Shown here piece by piece: positions 10,331-22,495 of a DNA stretch of 64,000 nucleotides. The translations under genes and the position numbers were made by a program. Source of the stretch: Achatina immaculata (lineage: Eukaryota; Mollusca; Gastropoda; Stylommatophora; Achatinidae); contig CM019713.1 in NCBI GenBank assembly GCA_009760885.1, positions 6,425,266-6,489,265 on the forward strand. Direction: 5' to 3'. How positions within the stretch are numbered: the stretch's first letter is position 1; each line of letters starts with the position of its first letter. The notes beneath the pieces are model-generated. The model was not told the DNA's origin, ran no database searches, and saw only the letters and a list, made by a program, of their open reading frames with translations.

Positions 10331-11412
10331 ACTTAGGAATAACTTTATTCATTAATGGACCTGACAGCTTTAATGTTTTGGCTTGTACCTAACTATTTAT
10401 TATCACCACTTTATAGCAGTGGCTTTGTGTAGATTTATATATTCACATTTTTACATACACTTATGCCTGAAAACTGTCTATGTGGTCATTGCCTTTCTTT
10501 TACACAGCTTTATGGGGGACACAGAAGACTGTAAGGGAGCAGTTGCTTATATTGAATATATCCATTTAAAAGTTAGATGATACTTACAAAAACAACAACA
10601 ACAAAAAGTGAAAGTACCACAGACACTTGGATAAAAAATTTCACTCTTAGAAGACTGTCATAGAATCCTGCAAGATTAAGTACTAAAGAGTTTTTGGGAT
10701 AAGCTCAGCATGATGTGGATGATGTGGACAAAAGTCATATTTGTCAGGTGCCTTCCAGTAGGTGTTGATGGTCATGCTTCTCTATAGATCTCAATCAGTT
10801 ATGTTTTTCCATCAGCTCTTGTGGTAACTTTCATCATGCTGTCGTGTTAGATCAGCTGTTGGGGCATCTATACTTTTTGAGGTGTGGGAAACAAATGCTG
10901 GGAGTATGTGGGTCTTATCTCTGAACATTTTAAAAAAAAATTTGCTGTTAGATTAGAATTTTATTTCTGCTGTTCTGTTGATTGCTACCTTCTTCTTTCT
11001 TCTTCTTCTTCTTCTCTGGTGTTCAAGTTCTTGGTCATGCTAAATCAGGAGCCTGTTTGCCAGGATGAAGTCTACAGTCTTCTCCAGGCCCTCCTGGCAG
11101 CTTCACAGCTACCACCTTAGGTCTGAGCCCTGTGGCCATGTCTGGTGGCATAGGTCTGTAAAAGTTGGGCGCTCTTGGAGAACTTGTTCTGAAGTGTGTA
11201 CTCCACCCCTATATAGGCATTCATCTGTATGTGGGGATCGCTATGAATATATAAGTACAACCAAGCTGTTGACATTTTTTGAAATCATACTAATGCCAGC
11301 TAGGACTGATGTTGATGATGATTTTGACAGTCCAGCAAATGGAATATTGGAATGTATTAGGAGATCCACTGGGAGTTTGTTATCGTACAAAGTTTAAGAA
11401 CCCATGTGTTAG
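10331..11412. other. Upstream region of the hydrolase gene, unassigned, with (CTT)n
   Basis: Includes ACAACAACAACA (about 10590) and a CTT run (10990-11016), followed by about 380 bp with a + strand open frame (11065-11397) that I cannot relate to any family. The CTT run followed by unique sequence resembles the start of other (GAA)n-tailed elements in reverse orientation. A non-coding first exon of the hydrolase gene could lie here; I cannot place it. Confidence 0.4.
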
Positions 11413-11511
11413 ATTGCCTGTGATCTTCTCTCTCTGCCTCCTCATATTGCCTGTGATCTTCTCTCTCTACCTCCTCATATTGCCTGTGATCTTCTCTCTC
11501 TGCTTTTTCCT
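11413..11511 (+). repeat. Three-copy 32-34-bp tandem repeat
   Basis: ATTGCCTGTGATCTTCTCTC starts near 11413, 11445 and 11479. The spacing varies by two bases. Confidence 0.8.
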
Positions 11512-11993
11512 GCGTCTCTTCTAATTTATCTTTCCAGTTGTTATGGTGTTTTCATGTTGTCCTGTTCTTATTGTAAGGCAAGTGAATGTTGACTTTTTCT
11601 TTTCTTTAGAAAGGGTTTAATTAGATTACTTTTTTTCATTGGCTTTTGTTAAACATGCCTTGCATGTCTCTAACTGTTCAAGATGCATTTGACATTCTTC
11701 TAAGAAACCTTATTTGCCCTCAGTTATCTTTGCTTTAATCTGTTTCCAGCATAAATGACAATGTAAGAGAAATGTACATTTTGTGTTAAACACAGCAGTC
11801 AGTGAGAAACCTTAAACAAAAACATTTGTTATAAAATTAGTTTACATTACGTTATGGAGATCTTTTAACGAAGAAGAAATGATAAGAACATGTTCTGAAA
11901 TTAGGTGAAGTAAATGTCTCGGAATGCAAATTAAAACAAATCAAGTTTATTTTACCTCTTTAACACTTTCATCTTCATTTCTCACTTTTTCAG
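11512..11993 (+). other. Sequence upstream of coding exon 1, ending in a probable 3' splice site
   Basis: The last 38 bases (11956-11993) are a pyrimidine-rich tract ending CACTTTTTCAG, a good acceptor. It lies 14 bases upstream of the proposed start codon at 12008. This suggests a non-coding 5' exon further upstream or a trans-spliced leader. No TATA box or other promoter element stands out. Confidence 0.5.
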
Positions 11994-12007
11994 ATTTTAT
12001 TCAGTGC

Positions 12008-12470
12008 ATGTTTAGCAAGTCAAGAAGGCAAATAATACTCTTCTTAATAAGCAGGGGCAAAATCAGATGCAGCACACGGTCGTATGCATGTAAAAGTTGT
12101 GTGACATCAGCATCTGGACTGAGGTGTGTACATCCAACTATAGGTCATTGCCATCATCAACATATCTCTAGCTCATATCAAAGGATGCAGATCATGAAAT
12201 CATCAATACATACTGGCATACCTCTCTTTAATAACAAGGATGACAAGAAATGGAACAGAAAGGTGACAATTATGCAGTTCAGTAAAGCAGATCAAAAAAA
12301 GCTTTTGACATTTGATGTGTCTGTATTGGACACATACCCTGATGATGTTGACCAAAAACGGAAAACTGTTGTAGCTATTCATGGTATACCAGGAGCATCA
12401 GATGACTTTGAATCTCTTGCGGCTAAATTATTTGAAAAGGGAATTCGTCTTGTTGCACCAACAAGTCTGG
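12008..12470 (+). CDS. Hydrolase coding exon 1
   Basis: Encodes the basic N-terminus, a poorly conserved linker, and the first core strand with the oxyanion-hole motif HGIPGASDDF, ending at TSL plus one base. The donor is G|GTATGT at 12471, a near-consensus site. Reading through the donor reaches a stop within six codons. Confidence 0.85.
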
Positions 12471-14374
12471 GTATGTTATTATTATAATAATCCAAATCTT
12501 CTGTTCAAAATTTCTAAGTAATGCTTATAATACTTTACAGAATGCTTAGGTAAGTTACTTTTATGATTACTTGAATGGTCTTTTTCATAATTATCTATAT
12601 ATCACTTATTACACTCAGCAGTGTATGTTTAGATATGAGCATTAGCATAGACACAAAAAAACAAGTATCAGACTGAAATCAATAGTTAAAAATGTATTAA
12701 CCAACTCTGCTTAATGTGTGTCTTCTTCGTATATTTGTAACACCTATTGCCGTATTTTTTTTTTATAATCTTTAATTTTTTTTTTCTTCACATTGTTAAC
12801 ATATAATGAAAAAAATCGGATTTCCAGCACATGTGATACAGTTAATAACAAATCTATTTCTAGACCAATAAGCAGCAGTAAGAATAAATGGTGAGACAAC
12901 AGATTGGTTTGATATAAAGCAAGGTGTCCAACAGGGTTGTTTACTGTCGCCTTACTTATTTAACTTGTATACTGAAAATAGAAATGTCAGAGAAGATACA
13001 GACAAAGACCATTATGATGCCATGAAAATTGGAGGTTATGAAATACCAGTATCTCTGCTTTGAGAGATTCCATAAACATCTAAGACATGAGGGACAGAGT
13101 TCTGATTGTAATCCATCAGGACTGAACAAAAACAGAAAGACTATTCTTGTAAACTGGTACAAAATCTCACAGAAGATGAACAAGAAATGTTCATGATACA
13201 CCAGAACACAGCCTTTATGTGTATTCACATTTTGAATTTATTATTAAATTGCAGAATTTCAAAGTTTAAAGATTGTTGATTGCTTGATTAACAATCAGCC
13301 AAGAAATTGGTGCATTTTTGTGGGCACCAGAGTAGTGAGGTGGTTATTGCACCGATTTCTCATGGTGCAGGTCAGTGCTCATCTGTGTGTCCTTAAAGTT
13401 TTGCGGTTCATGTGCAAAATTTTTAATTTCTGTGCAAATATAATCACAAAAACAATTGCGTGCGGATATGGATGGTAACATCAAATTACAAAGTATAATT
13501 TAAAGGTATTGAAGAACAAAATACTAAATCCAAAAAATCAAGAAACCAAACTCATGTATTGCTGTGATAGTTTTCTTCAGTGCTTACCATAGCACAGAGT
13601 ATCATCAGGGAGTTGAAAAATAAATATATGAAGTTTATTTCTTTTGATCGGCATGTAAACTTTTGTCCATGGCATGATTTTCATGCATGTGGTGCTGTGT
13701 AGCTTAGAGGGAACATTTGTGATTACAGTTCTGGTGAAGACACTCCAGTCACCCAGCTGTATAAACTGGCACTAGGTTTTCTTCATCACTTTATACTTCA
13801 GTGTGGTACCACATCATGGAAAATATGGACACTAACACCATATCTTTTAGGTGCCTCTATGGGATGATACGACAACATTTACATTTACCTAATGTGATAC
13901 TCAGAGATTTAAGTCCCTTGATTATATGATTTTTTGGCGTTTTATTGTTAAGGTATGACAGCTAGTCCCATTTCATTGGATCATTTGAGTGATGTTGATT
14001 TCTCTTCTGAGGGAAGAGCCAGAACATTCCAGTTGATTTTGACAGCCATGGGCATTCAAAGGTAACATTTAATAGAAAGTGATAACCAGATGCCAGTTAT
14101 GTTAGTGTCCGGTTCACCCTGGCCAGGTGGATTTATTCACATTTAGCAACATCAAAAAAGCTGACTGTTAATTAATTAAAAAGACAAATGGCTGTTGTTA
14201 TTAGTTATCACTGCCAATATTTGTTTCTGTTTCACCATAAAATTTTTAGAAATTAAAAAAAAATGTTAATTTGTGTTAAAATAGTCACCTATGGATTTTG
14301 CCATAATAATGAAGAGGTCTATACATGGTAGACATTTTGCTCATATATGTAAAAAATATTTTTTTAGAAGAGTT

Positions 14375-14467
<93 letters not shown>

Positions 14468-17400
14468 TCAGTCATTTGCATGTTCCTTGTGGAACTTTGC
14501 CTCCCTAACAGCTCCCCTGTAGGCCTCTCGGCTGTAAGCAAGATGCCCTGCATCCATTTGCAGATTATCAACGATGTCTTGCAGCCATCTTTGCCTTGGT
14601 CTTCCTCTCTTTCTTTTTTCCTGTTATGTACTTTTCCAAGACGGTCTTCTCTAGATTATATAATAAATAGGCACAATGTTTAAAATTAAGGTTGCAAGTT
14701 CAGCCCCAGACTGTTGCAAATTAATCTTTTTTTTCTTCAATTTTGGTTTGATAAGTCATGCATAGTTTTGAAGTTATACTTTCATTTCTTCTCCCGTCAT
14801 TTTTCAAAAGCTCTGTTAGTGAGAAATTATGATGTGACATGAGTTTACAAATTGTGTGCATATCCCTAAAAGTGTTTCCTGCTTGTCAGTATAGGATAGA
14901 TATGTTGGTAGCACATAGTGCTGGAGCATGGACTTTGTATGAGGCTGGCAGTAAATGGACAAACATTGGCTCACTCCTTTGTGTGAATCCAGTTGGAGCT
15001 AAACCACATAGGTTGGTCTAATTTTTATGTTGATGTTGAAAAACATTCATGTTATTTATGAATCTTGTGACATCCATATGTAACTTTAAGACACAGTGAA
15101 ACTAGTTTACAGTATATGCTCAGGCTAGTTTATAAATTAACTTTAAAAGTTGTTGGTTGTTGTGAAAGACATATTTTTTTAAAGTATAGTTGTTTTTCTT
15201 CTTCTTCTCCTTCTGTGTTTGCTCCCAAAAGGGCATTGATTGTTCTGTGTCAAAGATTGCAACTAGACTGTAATATTGGGCCCAGTGTTTCAAAAAAGAA
15301 ATAGACAGAGTAGGGGATTGCTAGGTTTAGGCAAAGTACGAGGGGAAGTCGCTAAGTAACTTGCAAATTGAAATATTTTATCAGTGGCAGTTATCAGGTA
15401 GTATTTAAATATATCCTCAGGTAGTATTTAAATATATCCTTAGATAGTACCATCAATCAACTGTACAATAGTTGTATGTAGTGGGCGCTGGGAGTTCCGT
15501 GCACATGTGCAAAGCAATAACAAAATGGCTACCCAACTGTTAGTGTGTACCAAAGAAGAACAGAGAAGTGTAGTGTGATTTTTGTGGGCTAAAGGACATT
15601 CAGTGGAGGACATTCAAAAGGAAATGATTACAGTTTATGCTGAAAAATGTTTATCACGTAAAGCGGTCTATAACTGGGTAAAAGAGTTTTCTCAGGGATG
15701 CACCGAAATTGTTGACAAAGTCTGCCTTCTACAGGGAAGGTTATGCTGACAGTGTTCTGGGATTGTCAAGGAGTGTTGTTAACCAAGCTCCAGAAGTATG
15801 GTGACAGTGTGACTTCTGTATCATACTGTGAAGTTCTGTCGATGCTATGGGATTCAGTTCGAAGAAAATGTCCTGTTCTGTTGACTAGAGAGAGGTGTGC
15901 TTCTCCTTCATGACAATGCCAGACCACATAGGCTCTGTTAACCCAAGAGAAAATTAGCCAGTTGGGTTGGGAAGTTCTTGAACATCCACCCTATATCTTG
16001 ACTTAGCTTCAAGTGATTTTCACCTGTTTGGTCCATTGAAAAACCACGTTGGTGGGGGAAGATTCTTGAGTGACGAAGAGGTGGAAACAAAAGTAAAAAA
16101 AATGGTTCAGAAATCGGACTCCCAATTTTTACGCCATGGGTATTGCATCACTGATTACACTTTAGGACAAATGTATCAATGTTGGGGGCGATTACGATGA
16201 GAAATAGGGGAATAATGTAGGTTAAAAAATTTAAAGTTTTCAAACTACTGTCGCATTTAGTTTTTGTGTAACAGGCATTTGTGAGTTACTTAGTGACTTC
16301 GCTTCATACAGTATGATTGTATGTCACTGAGGTGCTGTGCTAGATGTGAAGGCCAGCTTGGATCACTCTGAATCGTCCTTGAAAGATGGAACCCTGGTAA
16401 AGCTGTGAAAGGCTTGGCAAGTCAGTAGTGGATTTTTAAATGCTCAGGAGAAAAATAGGAGAAATAATTTGATGGTAAACAAGACAACAAGGGATCATGT
16501 GAGAAGTGAAATAATCCACCAAATAGTGGGAACAACACCTGTCAAGGACTACGTCAAAAATGTCAAAAATCAGAGAATTAAGTGGTTTGTGTATTTGATG
16601 CGCATGAATCCAGGACACCCAGCAGCACATGCAAACATCTGAATATAGGGAGCAAGAACAACCAAGGAAAAAGTGGACAGATGGGGGTGAAAGACACACT
16701 GAGGAAACATAACATGACAGCTAACTAGGCTTCTCATCTTGCTCTGGAGTGATGTCTGAAACTCCCTGTGACATTAATGATGTAAGGAAAAGGATAAGAA
16801 GAAGAAAAAATTTCAAAAAGGGTTGAGATGGCCAATCTCTGTGATCTGGAAATCATACTCAGTTTCCTAGTCTGTGATCTGTCATGAATGACCAACACTC
16901 TCTTGATATAACAGTCACTTTTGGAGAACCTAAATTGACCATAAAGACAAATTAGTGTATATTGTCTGTGTTGTGTAATGTTGTGGTAAGAAATGACCCA
17001 TCCTATGATAAACATGAAATACCTTTCAGCTGTGGTAATAAAGACTCTTTATTATTTTAGACTCTTTTGAAAACAAATGTCTAAGGAAGATACTTGGTAT
17101 AAAGTGGAACGGATTCAAGAACACCACATAGATAAGGTAGAAGAGTGAACAACAACAACCTGTCTCATGGGTGATCAGAAAAAGGTGATGGACATACATC
17201 AGTCATGTGATGAGAAGAAACAATCAGAGAATCCCTGTATGCCAAAGAAAAAGAGGTTGACCACTCAAAACTCTAAAGAGGACAGTGTTAAGAGAGGCCA
17301 AATTAGGAGGCATAAAATCCCTTGGTGAAGATGAAAAGCTTGCCGAAAACAGGAAAACTTGATGAAGTACCATGTGAGCCCTATGTGATGTTTAACAGCA

Positions 17401-20400
17401 CGGGAAGGATGTAAGGTGTGGTGATAAAGCATATTCTCTGCATTTCATTGTCAAGTGCAGAAGTAGTTATGTGTAAATCTTTCAGGCACATATGCTCTTG
17501 TGTAAATAGAAGATATCTGTGTTTTTTTAAGACACCTAGTAAATGTCAGACAGTGGGTGAATGACATGAATCAAGGATATGTGTGTGTGTATGAAATATT
17601 AGTTCAGTGTGACATTCTTGTATGACTGTATTGCATATCTTTCTGAATGGATATCTTGAGTCATCAGCCAATGATGGGTGAGAAGTAACTCTTCTGTTGA
17701 GCAGAGGGAAAAAAATTGCATGAAGTGAAAACTGCTAGGAAAAACTTACATGAAAAAAAGTAACCTTGCTTCAAGGTCGCATAGCCCCATTTCAGAAACA
17801 ACTGAATGAGATTACTGCTGTCATTATTACTTTATTCATTTTGTGCTAAACATCAGGCAAGTATTAGTAGCATTTATTAATATCAAAATTATTACTTTTT
17901 TTAAAGGATGCTTGCAGATTTTCAGTAAATTTCGATTATATTAAAGAGATGATAAACTAGCAAGTCACCGTTTCTTTTTTTTTTCCACAGGACATTACGC
18001 CCATTTCTGTTATTGAAGTTTATTGCATATTCCTTGCTTTGGTGGCTTGGGAGGCTGATAATACTACCATTTATACCTTTTGTATACAGCAGATTAGGTA
18101 CGTACTCAGGATATGTCTGATTGAAATGGTGGGTGTGGTAAAACTGTATTGTGGTGTAAAGATGAGTGAAGACGTAGTGTAGTTTTACAGAAGGTACTTT
18201 TGGTCTTCCCCAGAATCTCTTCCCACCTAGCTTCCCTGTTGTTTTAATGTTTTCAGACCCTCCTCTTCTCGATATATTTACAATGAATGCTGTTTTCTTA
18301 TGGATTTAATCAGGTTCCTGTCTACATTTTCTTTTGTTAGACATTCTATGTTTATCACCTTAGCTGTCCATGGTATTCTTAACATTATTCTAATGAACCA
18401 CATCTCTGTCAACTCTAGTGGTCTTTTCATTGATCTGTTGATTGTCCGTGACTCACTTCCATAGAGTAGAATAGGGTCAGTGTTGTTTAATTAATGTTTA
18501 TTTGACATCATCATCATCGCCTTTCACTCCCTTGAGAACATAAGCCACAGATAAAGGCTCTCCAGTCATCTTTGTTTTTGGAATTATTCTCTGCTTTCTT
18601 CCATGTATATCCCTAGTCTCTGAGCACTATCATAATTTCTCTTTTCCAAGTAAATCTAGGTCTTCCTCGTTATTTGATGTATATTCCTGTATGCCACCTC
18701 ACACTCTTAGTCCAGTCATTTGTTGCTCATGATTCACAGTTTCCTTACCAGAATCACTCTTTTTTACGTTCCCTAGTGAGTGCTTTTATTAAGATTGGTT
18801 TCATCTTGTTAATGGTATGTGTTCTTTGTCATAAAGTCAGGCTTATTTTAATCTTCAGCATCTGCAGAAATTAGATTTCTTTGAAGGCAAGATGTTTTTT
18901 TTTAACTTTAGTGTTTGTTGTTTTGTCCTTTTTTAAAAAAATCTGCACTCACCTGCCAATCAGAGGGGTCCCTTGTTTGGTTTTGCACTTGGGGAGAATT
19001 TTTTCAGACTGACTGGTTCTGGGGCCAACCCAGTTTGAAAAAAAAATGGGTTCCTAGGATTTCCTTAGGGAAACAAAGGCAGCAAGGACAGATGCTAGCA
19101 TCCCTACCTAAAACACTGTAGAGGTCTTAGAAATGTGAAGGGCCTAACACTTTACACCCCTATTGCATGCAAGTACAATGGGACATAGTCTCTCTCTCTC
19201 TCTGTGTGTCTCTCTCTCTCTCTCTGTTATTTCTTTTTTCATCTTGCTGCTTTTAATATTGTGATTTTAATTGTTATTGCTATCATCATTATTTTGCATT
19301 CTTTTCCATTTTAACATTTTTCTTGTATTATCCTGTCTACCATTTGCATACATCCACAGCAAATCATTTTCCATCTTTGGTTCATAAAATTAGTTAATCA
19401 GAAGTGTAATTAATGAGAAAAAAAGAACTGATTAAACTGAAGCAATGTTAAACTTTGTTAGTCTGTATTTTGCAGATTCAGAAATTTCATTTACTGCATA
19501 AGCTAAAAATAGGCCTGTAAGTTTTTTTCCTTTGGTAAAAAGAAAAAGATGGTGGCTGTATTTGTTATGAATATTTTCATATGGTCTTGATGCCCCTGGG
19601 AACAGCTATGTTAAGAACACACTTATCTTAACATAGTCTTTGTGAGACAGGGAACATAGATCTGTTTGCTTAAAAACTCTGACCTACTTCTGCAGCCCAG
19701 AAACCTGTAGCAATGAACACTAATTGTAATTGCTATTTTTGTAAAATGTAATGTCAGTTTGGTGGATGGATTTGGACATGGAGATCGCTGGCGGGGATGA
19801 GGAAAATCTGGTGTGAATCCAGGATGTGACAAGCCTATGGGTCTTTACAACAATGGCTATCAGAGTGATGTAAACAAAACAGGGCCAGCAGACTATAGGT
19901 GGCGGGGAATGGATATTGTTGAGGCACTCATCAGATTCCTCATGCCAAAGTTGGAGTGCGTCTGTGGAACTGTCTCAAAGCTGTTTGGGCAGCCAGCATT
20001 GCATGCTGGATCTGACATGGAGAAGAGGCTTAAGTACAGCCACCAGAGGCTGAAAAGCAAAGTTTTGGCCAGGCCAGCCTACACCACTGTCTTCGTGGCA
20101 ATCTGAGCGAGACCACAGTATGCCCTAGCAAGAAAAGGTGCTAAAGTCGGAGGTACCCAGCCAGAAAGCATATAAAAAAATCAGGGTACCACGCATCATC
20201 GCCAATGTGCGTATGAAGAAGAAGAATTATGGTCTTAGTATTTTTTGGTTTGGTTTAGAAAGAGTTAAAATAGCTTTAAAGTGTAGTTTAGAAATTTTTA
20301 GATTTTTAGATTTTACAAAGCTGAATCAATATTCTTTCCATTCTCAATCAAACAGGCTTTAAAGGCATCACACTGGAGAATAATGGAATCAATCTTATCA

Positions 20401-22458
20401 CAGCACAGCAGTATGTCACCAAGGGAGGGTTATATGAGGTGACTTTTGTAGTTGCATGTTTTATGCTGATGTGATATTTTGTGCATCTGTGTCAGAATAC
20501 ATGCACCCTCTCATTCAGACTTTGGTGGGCAGATAAACCAACAGATAAAATTATGTCAGAGCATTTCTGCTTAAAACACAAAGAATTATAACATAGTGTT
20601 TTTAATATTGCAAACTTTGAATATTAAGCTGAGAACAAGAATAAGATCATAAATATGTGTATTCTTGAATCTAGGAATTAGCATCACTGCACTTGGGGCA
20701 CACCTATACATGCTGCACTCTCTGTTTCAGTAACCACCAAAGAGTATGAACACTAATTGTGGCAGTCAGCGGTTGGTTCTGGCAGTCTCGAATTCTACCA
20801 GCCAGCCATCCAGCTCTTCCTCCCTTCTTATCACAGCCCTGTCTTTCATCCTTTTTTAGATATATATTATCAGCACATGCCCTTTCCTCTTTCTATCCCA
20901 GTTCCTTGGCCACCATCTTCAGTATATCCATTCTGTCCATAGGAATTATACCTGTTACATTAGTGTTAAAGCAACATGATCGGCTGCCTTGTTACCTCAA
21001 ACCAGCATGCCCTGGGCAAATATGTGTAATAGATGAGCAACAGGGAAGTAACTGTCTGGGGGGTGGAGTGGAAGGACTAGAGCAATGACTGTTAACCTTT
21101 TATGGCTGTGAACTCCCTTTATTGGCGGAGAAGAGCTGTGGACCCCTTTTCTTGCCTCAAAACAGCTTGGACCCTTCTTAAAAATAAAGCAATAAATAGA
21201 ATCCAGATGATGCTAAGATGTTTTTTAATTGAGCAAATCCATTTGCTGGTCCATGGACCATCTGGTCTATAGTGATTTTTAGTACCAAAATCTCTGAGAA
21301 GATAAGTGTCTTGTTTTCCCATACCACTTGGTCAGCCCAGTCAGTTTCTGCCATCCTTTTTTTCTTTTCTATCATGCTCTTCAGTGATTGTCATTTCTTC
21401 TAGTTTCTGTTTTCTCATGGTGGTCCAAAGAATTTTGATTGTCACTTCCTAATGGTTTTAATTGTTTATTTATTATGCAGGATATGGAATACGATTAGAT
21501 TGTCCAGAAGGAGAATATGGAGAACTATATGAGGCATGCAGTAAATATTGTACAGTGAGGCAGAGACCAACGCCATAAAGGTGGCTGTTCAAAACCTGAG
21601 CACTGTTTTTATACAAAATCAAAAAAAAACCCAAGAATCCTGTCATTTTCACTGATGCTAAATTAGTATTGAGGTCACTCAAACTGGAAAGATGAGATAT
21701 GTCAATCAGTACCAGATCAGCTCCTTAATAATAACGCACAATTTTAAAATAACACAACAGTGGGTACCAGGACATATCAGCATACAAGGAAACAAGAGAG
21801 CAGATATGCTGGCAAAATAAGGAGCAACAGGGAACCAGCCCAATAATCCAACCTCACTACAGACAGTTAAACAAATAATAAGAAATAACAAAAAAGGAGG
21901 AATGGCTGAAAGAATGGGCATTGGGAAACACAGGCAGAGCAGTTTTCCATTATATGGCCACCCTGAATGTGAAAGATGCCATAAACACACTAAATAGATA
22001 AGATTAACCATCATTTTTCAACTAAGAACAAGGCACATCCCCCTGAATGCACACATACACATCAGAAGAAGCACCCAAATGTCCATTGCATAATAATAAC
22101 CAAGAAACAGTCACACATCATCTCCTAGAATGTCCAGCACTCAAAGATTTATGACAGGAAGACCTGCCTGAACACCCAAACATCAAAAACACATTACATA
22201 CAAACTCAGTACAATTAAAGAAGACATATAGAGACTTTGCCATCGCTTCAAGCCAATGAATGCAAGCTCGGATGGCTGCTGGATCAGAGAAATGAAATGA
22301 ATATTTATTATTAAACTTTCAACTTTAGTTATGTTTGAGAGGATGTTGAGCAATAGAGGGCTCACTTGGGTAAGAGCAGAAAAAAAGGCAAAGGACATGC
22401 ATTTGTGGAAACCCTTGTGAAAGCCCCATGTGCCCTGGGCACTTAAGGTTCAGAGAGA

Positions 22459-22495
<37 letters not shown>

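Noticed and set aside
14291..14683. 130-aa frame with poly-(Ile-Tyr)
   Set aside because: Product of the (AT)n tract within an intron of the hydrolase gene.
21178..21375. - strand frame in intron 5
   Set aside because: Lies over the MITE-like element; no motif.
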